From Fischerella muscicola SAG 1427-1 = PCC 73103 (lineage in GTDB: Bacteria; Cyanobacteriota; Cyanobacteriia; Cyanobacteriales; Nostocaceae), in contig NZ_AJLJ01000375.1 in assembly GCF_000317245.1 (NCBI RefSeq), positions 42,963 to 106,962 of the forward strand: 64,000 bases of DNA, written 5' to 3'. The notes beneath the pieces are model-generated. The model was not told where the DNA came from, ran no database searches, and was given only the letters and a program-made list of their open reading frames with translations. Within the stretch, counting starts at the first letter, position 1, and the number at the start of each line of letters is the position of its first letter. The position numbers were made by a program, and so were the translations under genes. Shown here in pieces: positions 8,782 through 17,791 of this stretch.

Positions 8782-9630
8782 TCATAACCGCCGAATTCCC
8801 TTGAACAAACCCTGACAAACACTAGTCAAGAAATCTAAATCTAAAGTCGCAATTGTATCACTAGGTTTGTGGTAGTGAGGATTTCGTAAAAATGCCGTAT
8901 CTGTAATCATCATGGCTGGATAACCTGCATCCCAAAAAGGGGCATGATCACTCTGTCGAGTTTGCCGTATGATATGACCTTTATTGGGTACTGGTAGCCA
9001 TTGACTTGCTATACCAACTTTACGAATACTGCGGCTAATACTAATTAAATCTCTTAAAGTTCGCCAATTACCAATTAAACCAATAAAATCACCACGACTA
9101 GGATAAATATGCTGTAAAGGCGGTGGATAAATTTGGGAACCGGGATTAGAGTCACAGTAACCTAACATTTCCAGAGAAATCATTAAGCGTAATGATTGCT
9201 GTTCTCGTTGCAATTTAGCCGCATATTCAATACTACCTAATAATCCATATTCCTCCATATCAAAAGCGACTAGCCGTAGAGGATATTTAATAGGTTCTGT
9301 AGCAAACATGCGTGCTAACTCTAGTAAAACTGCTACACCTGTAGCATTATCATCAGCCCCTGGTGAACCAGGTACAGCATCATAATGAGCGCCAATTAAA
9401 ATTGGTGGCAAGTCTCCCTTGTGTGAACCCGTAGCCGCAGGTAAATTTAAAATCAGATTTTTGCAAGCTTTACCACGCACATAAAAGGTGTGGATATCCA
9501 CACTCCCCCATTGTGCAAATGAGGCGCGAATGTATTCTTGAACAAAAAAATGGCCAGCACTTGCTATGTAAGGATCGCGATCGCGGACTATCTGAGTTAG
9601 ATGAGTTTCTAGTTGGTTTTTTAAATTCAC
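8782..9630 (-). CDS. M28 family zinc aminopeptidase
   Basis: A 282-residue peptidase of family M28 (aminopeptidase Y/glutaminyl-cyclase fold). Zinc-ligand motifs are present: IGAHYDAVPGSPGADDNATG (His and first Asp pair), FDMEEYGLLGS (Glu-Glu), and a late HYHKPSDT histidine. The gene starts with GTG at 9628-9630 and is divergent from dnaK3. There is no clear signal peptide, so a cytoplasmic place is likely. A single-domain enzyme of normal length; peptide substrate unknown. Confidence 0.88.
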   Translation of the reverse strand: MNLKNQLETHLTQIVRDRDPYIASAGHFFVQEYIRASFAQWGSVDIHTFYVRGKACKNLILNLPAATGSHKGDLPPILIGAHYDAVPGSPGADDNATGVAVLLELARMFATEPIKYPLRLVAFDMEEYGLLGSIEYAAKLQREQQSLRLMISLEMLGYCDSNPGSQIYPPPLQHIYPSRGDFIGLIGNWRTLRDLISISRSIRKVGIASQWLPVPNKGHIIRQTRQSDHAPFWDAGYPAMMITDTAFLRNPHYHKPSDTIATLDLDFLTSVCQGLFKGIRRL

Positions 9631-9745
9631 AAGATTCTAGCAGCGAACCTGGTTGAAGGTGTATTTATCGACAGCAAGATACAATAAATCAAGCATTAGT
9701 TCTAAACAAAAAATTTATATAAAAATAGTAGGAGAAACGTAACGC

Positions 9746-11932
9746 ATGGGCAAGGTAGTAGGCATCGACTTGGGTACAACGAACTCTGTTGTCGCCGTCA
9801 TGGAGGGTGGTAAGCCGGTGGTTATTGCTAATGCAGAAGGAATGCGAACAACTCCCTCCGTAGTTGGCTTTAGTAAGGACGGCGAACGCTTAGTAGGACA
9901 AATGGCACGGCGCCAAACTGTCCTCAACCCTCAAAATACCTTTTTTGCTATTAAACGCTTCATGGGACGTAGGTACAGCGAACTGAGTCCAGAATCAAAG
10001 CGCGTACCTTATACCATTCGTAAAGATGAAGTTGGTAATATTAAAGTTGCCTGTCCTCGTCTGAGTAAAGATTTTGCTCCAGAAGAAGTTTCGGCAATGA
10101 TTCTCAAAAAACTAGCAGAAGATGCTAGCAAATATTTGGGCGAACCGGTAACAGGGGCAGTAATTACCGTTCCAGCTTATTTTAACGATTCCCAACGGCA
10201 AGCAACACGGGATGCTGGTAGAATTGCTGGTTTAGAAGTTTTGCGAATTCTCAACGAACCGACAGCTGCTTCTTTAGCTTATGGTTTGGATCGTGGGCAG
10301 ACAGAAACCATCTTAGTATTTGACTTGGGTGGTGGCACATTTGACGTGTCAATTTTGGATGTTGGTGACGGTGTGTTTGAAGTCAAAGCTACCAGTGGTG
10401 ATACTCAACTCGGTGGTAATGACTTTGATAAAAAAATAGTCGATTGGTTAGCAGAACAATTTCTCGAACAAGAAAAAGTAGATTTAAGACGAGAACGCCA
10501 ATCTTTGCAACGTTTGATGGAAGCTGCGGAAAAAGCTAAAATCGAACTTTCTGCTGTGAGCGTCACTGAAATCAACTTACCCTTCATCGCTGCAACAGAA
10601 GAAGGCCCTGTACACTTAGAAACTCGTCTAACTCGTTCCCAATTTGAAGGCTTGTGCGACGACTTACTAGGGCGCTTACGTGTTCCTGTCAAACGGGCGC
10701 TGAAAGATGCGGGACTCACCCCCAATGATATTGACGAAGTTGTACTAGTAGGTGGTTCTACACGAATGCCTATGGTACAGCAATTAGTACGGGCAATGAT
10801 TGGCATAGAACCCAACCAAAACGTCAACCCAGATGAAGTTGTCGCAGTGGGCGCAGCGATTCAAGCGGGTATTCTCGCGGGTGAACTCAAGGATGTACTG
10901 TTATTGGATGTGACACCTTTGTCTTTGGGATTAGAAACTATAGGCGGTGTCAAGAAAGCATTAATTCCCCGCAACACTACTATTCCTGTGCGCCGTTCTG
11001 ACATCTTTTCCACGTCAGAAAATAACCAAAATACTGTGGAAATTCACGTAGTCCAGGGCGAACGTGAAATGGCAGCAGATAACAAATCTCTGGGACGTTT
11101 CAAGCTGTATGGTATCCCTCCAGCACCACGTGGTATTCCTCAAATTCAAGTAGCATTTGATATCGATGCTAATGGTATTTTACAAGTAACAGCTTTAGAT
11201 AGAACTACAGGTAGAGAACAAAGTATCACAATTCAAGGTGCTTCTACCTTAACTGAAAGCGAAGTTCAACAAGCGATTCGAGAAGCCGAGAAATTTGCTG
11301 ATGTAGATCGACAGCGTAAAGAAAAAGTAGAAAAGCGTACCAGGGCTGAGGCTTTAATTTTACAAGCCGAAAGACAATTACGGGAAGTGGCACTAGATTT
11401 CGGTATGGCATTTGCCCGCAACCGTCGTCAACAAATCGACAATATTTGTCGGGAACTGCGCGAAAGTTTAAAAGAAAATGACGATCGCGGCATTGATCAA
11501 GCTTACGCTGATTTGCAAGATGCTTTGTACGACCTCAACCGCGAAGTTCGCCAGTACTACGCAGAAGAGGAAGATGATGATTTGTTGGGTGCAATTAAAG
11601 ACATCTTCACAGGTGGCGGTGATAAAGACCGGGATTATTCTAGAGATACTTTGCGCGATCGCGATCGCGATTACTATGACAGAGACTATAACCGAGGCTA
11701 CGACAAAGGTTATGGCAAAGATTATGACCGAGGTTATGGCAAAGATTATGAACGAGGCTATGGCAAAGATTATGACCGCGCTCCCAATCGAGACTATGAC
11801 CGCGCCCCCAATCAAGACTACGACCGAAGCTATGGTCGAGACAGCCGTTCCTCTGCTTTTGACAGTGGCGGTTCTTCACGCCGTTCTCGCCCCAGCTATC
11901 AAGATAACTGGGATGATGACGATGATTGGTAA
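9746..11932 (+). CDS. dnaK3: Hsp70 chaperone DnaK, DnaK3 type
   Basis: A 728-residue Hsp70. The ATPase domain starts GKVVGIDLGTTNS and contains FDLGGGTFDVS and VLVGGSTRMPMV; the substrate domain follows with DVTPLSLGLET. The C-terminus differs from the canonical EEVD-type tail: after a charged helical part it ends in about 100 residues of Asp/Arg/Tyr/Gly repeats (YGKDYDRG-like units) and a final acidic DDDDDW. A long tail and a dnaJ neighbour are features of cyanobacterial DnaK3, which is membrane-associated and essential in model strains. No CIRCE operator is visible upstream. It leads a cluster with dnaJ, a membrane J-protein and DUF3143. Confidence 0.93.
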   Translation: MGKVVGIDLGTTNSVVAVMEGGKPVVIANAEGMRTTPSVVGFSKDGERLVGQMARRQTVLNPQNTFFAIKRFMGRRYSELSPESKRVPYTIRKDEVGNIKVACPRLSKDFAPEEVSAMILKKLAEDASKYLGEPVTGAVITVPAYFNDSQRQATRDAGRIAGLEVLRILNEPTAASLAYGLDRGQTETILVFDLGGGTFDVSILDVGDGVFEVKATSGDTQLGGNDFDKKIVDWLAEQFLEQEKVDLRRERQSLQRLMEAAEKAKIELSAVSVTEINLPFIAATEEGPVHLETRLTRSQFEGLCDDLLGRLRVPVKRALKDAGLTPNDIDEVVLVGGSTRMPMVQQLVRAMIGIEPNQNVNPDEVVAVGAAIQAGILAGELKDVLLLDVTPLSLGLETIGGVKKALIPRNTTIPVRRSDIFSTSENNQNTVEIHVVQGEREMAADNKSLGRFKLYGIPPAPRGIPQIQVAFDIDANGILQVTALDRTTGREQSITIQGASTLTESEVQQAIREAEKFADVDRQRKEKVEKRTRAEALILQAERQLREVALDFGMAFARNRRQQIDNICRELRESLKENDDRGIDQAYADLQDALYDLNREVRQYYAEEEDDDLLGAIKDIFTGGGDKDRDYSRDTLRDRDRDYYDRDYNRGYDKGYGKDYDRGYGKDYERGYGKDYDRAPNRDYDRAPNQDYDRSYGRDSRSSAFDSGGSSRRSRPSYQDNWDDDDDW

Positions 11933-12271
11933 TTAAGCCTGCTAGGTACGAATACTATACATCTCACTATCTGATGTACTACTCCTGCAAAATACTGGTA
12001 TTAATTAGAAAAAGGTGATGAAATTTATCTGAAATTCGGATTTAGTCGTCATTCATAGGTAATGAGTAATAGTTAGTGATTAGTGGTTAGTAGTTAGTGG
12101 TTATTTACTTTTTCCCAACAACTAACCGCTAACAATTAACTATTAATAACCAATCACCAACAACGAATGTACATATTTGCCATGGCAGGTTTATACAATA
12201 ACCAACTAACAAACATCGACCACCAACTATCTTAAGAAATTAAAAAATAAATTTCAAATAAACAAACGATT
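11933..12271. other. Intergenic spacer between dnaK3 and dnaJ with TTAGTGG-type repeats
   Basis: The 339-bp gap carries tandem heptamers related to TTAGTGG (about 12061-12115) and then partly complementary AACTAACC-type sequence (about 12117-12164), so the transcript could fold into an imperfect long hairpin. It may end dnaK3 transcription or separate expression of dnaK3 and dnaJ. No gene or other RNA is visible. Confidence 0.6.
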
Positions 12272-13258
12272 ATGCAGAATTTGCGGAATTTTCGCGATTA
12301 TTACGAAATTTTGGGAGTATCAAAAGATGCTACCAATGAAGATATTAAAAAAAATTACCGACGTTTAGCTAGGCAATATCACCCAGATCTGAATCCAGGC
12401 AACAAAGCAGCAGAGGATAAATTTAAGGACATCGGTGAAGCTTATGAAATTCTCTCCGATCCGGCGAAGCGGGCTCAGTATGACCAATTTAGCCGCTACT
12501 GGCAGCAAAAAGGCTTCGATAAACAAGCACAGAAGAAACCTTGGGGTGGAGATAACCGTAGCAATGGTCGGGGTAATCAGGATGTAAATCCGGGTAACTA
12601 TTCTGATTTTACTACCTTTATTAACGAAGTTATTGGTGTAAAAACTGGTAGAAATACCGCATCTACCGCTACTAATACTAATAATGCCGATCCATTTCGT
12701 AGCCCCAGAACAAAAGTTGCATATACACCAAACCAACGCCCTACACGCCGAGATATCGAAGCAAGATTGTCTCTACCACTAGAAAAAGCCTATCGTGGTG
12801 GTGTAGAAAGAATTCGCTTAGAAGATGGGCGATCGCTAGAAGTAGAAATGCCCGCTGGTATGGTAACAGGTCAAACTATTCGTCTGCGTAATCAAGGCAT
12901 TAATGGCGGCGATTTATACTTAAAAATCACTGTAGATCCTCATCCACTTTTTAAAATCGAAGGTACAGACATTTACTGCCAAATTCCAATTACTCCCAGT
13001 GAAGCAGTATTAGGGGGTCAAGTCGAAGCACCCACGCTTGATGGGTTGGTAAAAATGACTATTCCTCCAGGAGTCAGGTCTGGACAAAGATTACGCCTAG
13101 CTGGTAAAGGTTATCCTGGCGATAAAGGTAAACGCGGCGATCAATTAGTAGAAATTCAAATAGTTACTCCTAAAAATATTACTAAAGAAGAACGAGAGTT
13201 ATACGAAAAAATTCGACAGATGGAAACTTTTAAACCTCGTGCTGATTTGTTTAGTTAG
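12272..13258 (+). CDS. dnaJ: DnaJ co-chaperone, type II (no zinc finger)
   Basis: A 328-residue Hsp40. The J domain (about 8-72) has the HPD triad in YHPDLNPG and stimulates the DnaK ATPase. A Gly/Asn-rich linker (about 88-150) follows, then the two beta-barrel C-terminal substrate domains (about 160-325, with LPLEKAYRGG and GDLYLKI). The CxxCxGxG zinc-finger repeats of type I DnaJ are absent, so it is of CbpA/type II kind. It is the natural partner of DnaK3 339 bp upstream. Confidence 0.92.
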   Translation: MQNLRNFRDYYEILGVSKDATNEDIKKNYRRLARQYHPDLNPGNKAAEDKFKDIGEAYEILSDPAKRAQYDQFSRYWQQKGFDKQAQKKPWGGDNRSNGRGNQDVNPGNYSDFTTFINEVIGVKTGRNTASTATNTNNADPFRSPRTKVAYTPNQRPTRRDIEARLSLPLEKAYRGGVERIRLEDGRSLEVEMPAGMVTGQTIRLRNQGINGGDLYLKITVDPHPLFKIEGTDIYCQIPITPSEAVLGGQVEAPTLDGLVKMTIPPGVRSGQRLRLAGKGYPGDKGKRGDQLVEIQIVTPKNITKEERELYEKIRQMETFKPRADLFS

Positions 13259-13401
13259 CACTGTTAGTCGTTGTTTGTTGGTGATTGTTGGTTGTTAGTT
13301 TTCTTTTTTCTTCCTTGTCCCTCTTGCCCTTTCTTCCACTCTGAGCTTAAGCCACGAGTTGCAAAGTAAGTTTAGAATATTAGAAAAAAGTTTATCGCTT
13401 A

Positions 13402-13917
13402 GTGAATCAAACAGCCGTGAATCAAAATGGTGCAATGTCACAAAGCAGCGAAACGACGACGTATTATACCCTGCTAGGACTGCATCCCAGTGCATCGCCA
13501 ATTGAAATCCGTCGTGCTTATCGAGAATTGAGCAAACGCTATCATCCTGATACGACCAGCTTACCTACAGTTGCCGCCACTGCTAAATTTCAGCAACTCA
13601 ACGAAGCCTACGCTACTCTAAGTAATCCAGAACGACGATTAAGTTATGACCTCAAAATTGGCTATTCTCGGTTTGGAGTAATTCAAGCACCACCCGATCT
13701 AAACCGTCCCGTTTCCCGTTCCTACGACTGGTCTAAATCAGCTTATCTTGATGCTAGCGATCGCCCTCTGTCTGCGGGTGAAATCTTCGCCTTGTTTATC
13801 CTGGGTTTAACATTTTTAGGTTGCTTAGGAATCGCGATCGCCATTGGCTTAACTCGTGGCGAAGCCGCTTTCCAACCTGTAGGATTAATATTACAACTTT
13901 TAATTTTTAATTTTTAA
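13402..13917 (+). CDS. Membrane-anchored J-domain protein
   Basis: A 171-residue protein with an N-terminal J domain (about 20-85, YHPDTTS carrying HPD) and two C-terminal hydrophobic segments (about 128-150 and 157-171), so it probably recruits DnaK to a membrane. GTG at 13402 is the longest start; ATG at 13435 (residue 12) is an equally good alternative and gives a usual J-protein N-terminus. The last codons and the stop lie within a TTTTTAA tandem repeat, so the final residues (LIFNF) may be repeat-derived. It lies between dnaJ and a DUF3143 gene, probably one operon. Confidence 0.85.
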   Translation: MNQTAVNQNGAMSQSSETTTYYTLLGLHPSASPIEIRRAYRELSKRYHPDTTSLPTVAATAKFQQLNEAYATLSNPERRLSYDLKIGYSRFGVIQAPPDLNRPVSRSYDWSKSAYLDASDRPLSAGEIFALFILGLTFLGCLGIAIAIGLTRGEAAFQPVGLILQLLIFNF

Positions 13918-13935
13918 TTTTTAATTTTTAATTGT
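13896..13935. repeat. TTTTTAA tandem heptamer
   Basis: About five copies of the heptamer TTTTTAA span the 3' end of the J-domain gene and the space before the DUF3143 gene. They supply the stop codon of the upstream gene. A similar run occurs at 54295-54330 before cdsA. Confidence 0.8.
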
Positions 13936-13936
13936 T

Positions 13937-14209
13937 ATGTCTCTTCCCCCTTCTGAAACACCACTATATAATCACCCTCTTCCCCAAATTGAGCAGTGGT
14001 TAAAACAACAAGGCTGTGAACAAGATGAAAAGCAGCTGCATTGCTGGCGTGTCCAGCGTCCTAGTTGGCAAGCAGAACTTTGGCTAGACATTGAGCAAAT
14101 TATAGTTCGGTATGTCAATGCTGGAGACAATGGACAAGATATCCAACGCGCCTTCAAATATTCCTTGAGTCGGCGAGATGTAGAACAAGCCGTGTTCTCC
14201 GGGCCTTAA
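13937..14209 (+). CDS. DUF3143 family protein
   Basis: A 90-residue protein recognised as DUF3143, a family I know only from cyanobacteria and related plastids. Features: LPQIEQWLKQQGCEQDE, CWRVQRPSWQAELWLDIEQI and YVNAGDNGQDIQRAFKYSLSR (quoted in parts). It has no membrane segment. It lies 19 bp behind the membrane J-protein, and such linkage with dnaK3/dnaJ suggests a chaperone-related or coupled role; no function is established. Confidence 0.85.
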   Translation: MSLPPSETPLYNHPLPQIEQWLKQQGCEQDEKQLHCWRVQRPSWQAELWLDIEQIIVRYVNAGDNGQDIQRAFKYSLSRRDVEQAVFSGP

Positions 14210-14215
14210 TTGGGG

Positions 14216-14341
14216 ATCGGGGATTGGGGAAAGGAGTGTGGGAAGTGTGGGAAGTGTGGGGGAGTGTGGGGGGAATTATTTAACAAGTCTGTTCCCAATC
14301 CCCTTTCCCCTTTCCCCTTTCCCCTTTCCCCTTTCCCCGAT
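14216..14341. repeat. Low-complexity heptamer repeats (GGGGATC, GGGAAGTGTG, CCCCTTT)
   Basis: Short tandem units of three kinds follow one another: GGGGATC/GGGGATT, GGGAAGTGTG, and about five CCCCTTT copies. The G-rich first half and C-rich second half are partly complementary and could form a hairpin between the convergent DUF3143 and uppS 3' ends. Confidence 0.75.
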
Positions 14342-14343
14342 CC

Positions 14344-15093
14344 CTACACCTTCCCAAACCTCCTTTCCCGCTGCTGATACGCACACAAAGCGCGGTGGAA
14401 TTCATGGCGATCAAAATCAGGCCAGAGAGTGTCAGTTATATATATTTCTGAATAGGCTATTTGCCAGAGGAGAAAATTTGAAACTCGCATTTCTCCACTG
14501 GTACGAATTAATAAATCGGGATCACAAATGCCGATAGTGTAAAGATGACGTTCAAATGTTGCTTCATCAATTTCATCTGGCTGGAGTAAACCTTGTTGGA
14601 CTTTTTGAGCGATCGCTCGACAAGCTTGAATAATTTCTTGTCTACCACCGTAATTTGTGGCGATCGTAAACTTGATCCCACGATTATCTTTCGTTGCTTC
14701 CACTGAACGGCTAATCTCTGCTTGTAGCGATCGTGGTAAGCTACTTAAGTTACCCACAAACTGAATTTGCACATTCTCTTCTACCATTTCCCGCAGTTCT
14801 TGACGCAAGACTCGTTGAAATAAGGTCATTAAAAAATCTACTTCTTCATGGGGTCTTCCCCAATTTTCTGTGGAAAAAGCATAAGCCGTCAGTGCTTCGA
14901 TCCCCCAATCTTTACAACAACGAAGCAAACTTTTTAAGGCATCAACACCAGCTTTATGACCCATAATTCTGGGTAATCCTTGATGCTTTGCCCATCGACC
15001 ATTGCCATCCATAATCACTGCAACGTGCTTGGGCAGTAGTTCTCGTTTCAAGTCAGGGGGCAAATGTTGCAGTTCAGTTTGTTGTGCTGTCAT
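14344..15093 (-). CDS. uppS: Isoprenyl transferase (undecaprenyl diphosphate synthase)
   Basis: A 249-residue cis-prenyltransferase that extends farnesyl diphosphate with isopentenyl diphosphate to make the C55 carrier for cell-wall building blocks. The signature HVAVIMDGNGRWA contains catalytic Asp29; GHKAG, TAYAFSTENWGRP and the late DLLIRTSGEMRVSNFLLWQ with YTD complete the family pattern. Normal length, cytosolic with membrane association. Its ATG overlaps the TGA of cdaA by 4 bp, so the two are translationally coupled. Confidence 0.96.
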   Translation of the reverse strand: MTAQQTELQHLPPDLKRELLPKHVAVIMDGNGRWAKHQGLPRIMGHKAGVDALKSLLRCCKDWGIEALTAYAFSTENWGRPHEEVDFLMTLFQRVLRQELREMVEENVQIQFVGNLSSLPRSLQAEISRSVEATKDNRGIKFTIATNYGGRQEIIQACRAIAQKVQQGLLQPDEIDEATFERHLYTIGICDPDLLIRTSGEMRVSNFLLWQIAYSEIYITDTLWPDFDRHEFHRALCAYQQRERRFGKV

Positions 15094-16013
15094 TTTTTGT
15101 CTCGCGATGCGGTCGATGGTAATCCGAGTAAACGTGAAACTAGTGCTAAGGCTTGACTACGAATCTGACGACCCAGACTGATTAAACCAGGGGCAACAGC
15201 CTCCCGATCTACAGTGGGTGAAAATCTCATTTCTAAAGACTCTTTCAGCTTCGTAATCGTCAGTGGTCTATTTAGAGTTCCCTTTTCTGCCAAAGAAATA
15301 GAACCTGTTTCTTCAGATACAACGACACAAATGCAATTCTCGACCCGCTCAGTTATTCCCATTGCCGCCCGGTGGCGTGTTCCCAACTGGCGCGAAGCCG
15401 TACGTCCCGAAAGTGGTAATATTATACCCGATGCTACAATCCGAGAACCCCGTATCAATGTAGCACCATCGTGTAGAAGAGTCTTCGGTTGAAAAATTGT
15501 TTGTATTAGCTCTTTGGACACTTCAGCGTTCAGTTTTACTCCTGGTACAGAAAAATCCCGTTCATCAATAGGCCCAGTTGTTTCCAAAATTAGTAGCGCA
15601 CCTATCCGATTTTTTGACAGTTCTCTGACTGCTTCGACTATTTCATCAATTACACTATCAGATTTAGGAACTGCCAAACGGGACGGTTGAAATAATTGCC
15701 AGAATTCGCCACGTCCCAATTGTTCTAAAAATCGCCGAAACTCGGATTGGAGAGCAACCGCCATGGCAACAGCACAGCCAATGACTAACTTTTCCAGTAC
15801 GAAATTTAACAACTGTAGCTGCAACTTTCCACTGATGGCTGATGCTAGCATCAGAATAATAAAACCTCGCACCATCCAAAGTGTCCGGCGCTCACTAATA
15901 ATAACTAGTATCATGTAGGTCAGCGCCAGTACTAAAACAATATCCAGTGTCTCAAGCAGCAAAGGCTGAGACCATCCTTGGTTTATCAGCCATTGCTTCC
16001 ACCAATCTCCCAT
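15090..16013 (-). CDS. cdaA: Diadenylate cyclase CdaA
   Basis: A 307-residue membrane enzyme that makes c-di-AMP from two ATP. Three N-terminal helices (about 20-40, 46-62, 72-90) precede the DAC domain, with the motifs DGA (182-184, LLHDGATLIRG) and RHR (213-215, GTRHRAAMG). c-di-AMP controls potassium and osmotic balance and wall homeostasis in bacteria. It overlaps uppS by 4 bp; the gap to lysA upstream is 119 bp and carries repeats. CdaB-type regulators are not in the window. Confidence 0.95.
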   Translation of the reverse strand: MGDWWKQWLINQGWSQPLLLETLDIVLVLALTYMILVIISERRTLWMVRGFIILMLASAISGKLQLQLLNFVLEKLVIGCAVAMAVALQSEFRRFLEQLGRGEFWQLFQPSRLAVPKSDSVIDEIVEAVRELSKNRIGALLILETTGPIDERDFSVPGVKLNAEVSKELIQTIFQPKTLLHDGATLIRGSRIVASGIILPLSGRTASRQLGTRHRAAMGITERVENCICVVVSEETGSISLAEKGTLNRPLTITKLKESLEMRFSPTVDREAVAPGLISLGRQIRSQALALVSRLLGLPSTASRDKK

Positions 16014-16021
16014 GACATCTG

Positions 16022-16135
16022 GCGTGAAAGTATGAAGTGTGAAATGTGAAGGATGAAGTATGAAGTATGAAGTCTTGAAATAATAAGTATAAAGTATGAA
16101 TTTTTCATTCTTTATTCTTCATCCTTTCTTCATCA
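16022..16135. repeat. ATGAAGT-type heptamer repeats with complementary arm
   Basis: Several ATGAAGT/GTGAAAT-like units (about 16027-16098) are followed by TTCATTC/TTCTTCATCC sequence (16105-16160) able to pair with them. The right arm runs into the 3' end of lysA. It may act as a terminator or RNA stem between lysA and cdaA. Confidence 0.65.
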
Positions 16136-17584
16136 CTTCAGCCTTTGTTCTTCATCCTTTTTAAGTCTTTCTGGTAAACAATCCTGTCGAATCAAATCCT
16201 GATAAGTTTCGCGTTGCAAAATCAAATTTGCTTCGCCATTCGCTACTACAACAGCAGCTGGTCTAGGTAAGCGGTTGTAGTTAGATGCCATACTGTAATT
16301 GTAAGCACCTGTTGCCATAACTACGAGAATATCTCCAGATTCAGTTTGAGGTAACTGAGCATTCTTGATCAAAATATCCCCAGATTCACAATGCTTTCCA
16401 GCAACAGTTGCCGTTTCTGTCAAAGGCTTAGACATGCGGTTAGCAACTACAGTACGATACACTGATTGATAAGTGATCGGACGGGGATTATCAGACATGC
16501 CACCGTCAACTGCTATGTAAGTGCGAATATCAGGAATAACTTTAGAAGAACCTATAGTGTAAGCCGTGACGCAAGCTGTAGCAATTAGCGATCGCCCTGG
16601 TTCAGACAATAATTTTGGTAGTGGTAAATTTTGCTCGGCACAAGCTTGTTGAATTACTTCACAAATTGGTTTTACCCACTCTTCTATACTAGGGGGATCG
16701 TCTGATTCTGTATACTTGATCCCCAAGCCTCCGCCAACATTTAACTCTGTCACGCTTAAGCCGTAACCAGCAGCTTTACTCATCCACTGTACCATCACAG
16801 ATGCTAAATCCTGATGAGGTTGGCGTTCAAAGATTTGGGAACCAATATGAGCATGTAAACCAATACAGTTTAATACAGATTGGTGACTGACAAAAGCAAA
16901 TAATTCATCTAAATCATTGGGATCAAAGCCAAACTTACTATCCAAGTGTCCCGTACGAATATATTCGTGTGTGTGGCATTCAATACCTGGTGTCAAACGA
17001 AGCATGATCCGGATGGGAGATGAAGACAAGCAAGCAAATTCTCCGTTGTCTCCGTTGTCCTCACGTATCTCCACCAAAGTCCGCAACTCATACCAGTTGT
17101 CCACAACAATAGTGCAACCAGACTTAATTGCCAAAGTTAATTCTTCTCGCGACTTATTATTGCCGTGGAAGTAAATCTTATCAGGACTGACACCTGCACT
17201 TAAGGCTGTATAGAGTTCGCCTCCTGAGACAACATCAATTCCCAAGCCTTCGGAAGCGGCGATCGCACAGACTGCCAAACAACTCCAAGCTTTGGAGGCG
17301 TATAATACTTGAGATTCACCCTTGTAATAGCGCTGGAAACTTTCCCGATACTGGCGGCAAGCTGTTCGCAGGGTTTCTTCATCCAAAATATACAAAGGTG
17401 AACCGAACTGCTGCACAAGAGTTGTCACATCACAACCCCCTATTTCTAGGTGATCTTCGTTATTAACTTTGGCACTCAGTGGTAAAAGTTCTTGATTGGG
17501 TGAAAGATTAATGTTATTGCTAGCTGATTGCGGTAAATACTGTCTACCAGAAAGTTGAACCCCAGCAGGGTGAGTCGATACCAT
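16133..17584 (-). CDS. lysA: Diaminopimelate decarboxylase
   Basis: A 483-residue PLP enzyme (fold III) catalysing the last step of lysine synthesis, meso-diaminopimelate to lysine. The PLP lysine is Lys98 in LYASKAWSC; HAHIGSQ, GGGLGIKY, EPGRSL and the active-site CESGD follow. The N-terminal 45 residues form a polar extension that is common in cyanobacterial LysA. The last residues (EEQRLK) fall into repeat sequence. The gene is upstream of cdaA/uppS on the same strand. Confidence 0.95.
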   Translation of the reverse strand: MVSTHPAGVQLSGRQYLPQSASNNINLSPNQELLPLSAKVNNEDHLEIGGCDVTTLVQQFGSPLYILDEETLRTACRQYRESFQRYYKGESQVLYASKAWSCLAVCAIAASEGLGIDVVSGGELYTALSAGVSPDKIYFHGNNKSREELTLAIKSGCTIVVDNWYELRTLVEIREDNGDNGEFACLSSSPIRIMLRLTPGIECHTHEYIRTGHLDSKFGFDPNDLDELFAFVSHQSVLNCIGLHAHIGSQIFERQPHQDLASVMVQWMSKAAGYGLSVTELNVGGGLGIKYTESDDPPSIEEWVKPICEVIQQACAEQNLPLPKLLSEPGRSLIATACVTAYTIGSSKVIPDIRTYIAVDGGMSDNPRPITYQSVYRTVVANRMSKPLTETATVAGKHCESGDILIKNAQLPQTESGDILVVMATGAYNYSMASNYNRLPRPAAVVVANGEANLILQRETYQDLIRQDCLPERLKKDEEQRLK

Positions 17585-17689
17585 AAATATTAAGAGTTGT
17601 CCTTAGTACTAATTACAAGCTACGAGCGGATATGCCGATTCCCAGTTTACCGAATAACGTGCTTGTTCGCCCCTGTCTTTTGCAAGAGC

Positions 17690-17791
17690 TAGGGATTGGG
17701 GATCGGGGATCGGGGATCGGGGACAAGGAAGTGTGGGGAGAATAACCAATGCAATGACCAATGACCAATGACCAATGACCAATGACCAATT
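17690..17791. repeat. GGGGATC and ATGACCA heptamer repeats over the rimI start
   Basis: GGGATCG-type units (17696-17722) are followed by five ATGACCA heptamers from 17754 to 17788. Each heptamer contains an ATG, so start codons occur in all three frames; only the one at 17775 opens into rimI. Confidence 0.85.

Noticed and set aside
11468..11936. Alternative frames over the DnaK3 tail
   Set aside because: They are shadows of the repetitive GC-biased dnaK3 3' end, with low-complexity Ile/Met/Thr-rich products.
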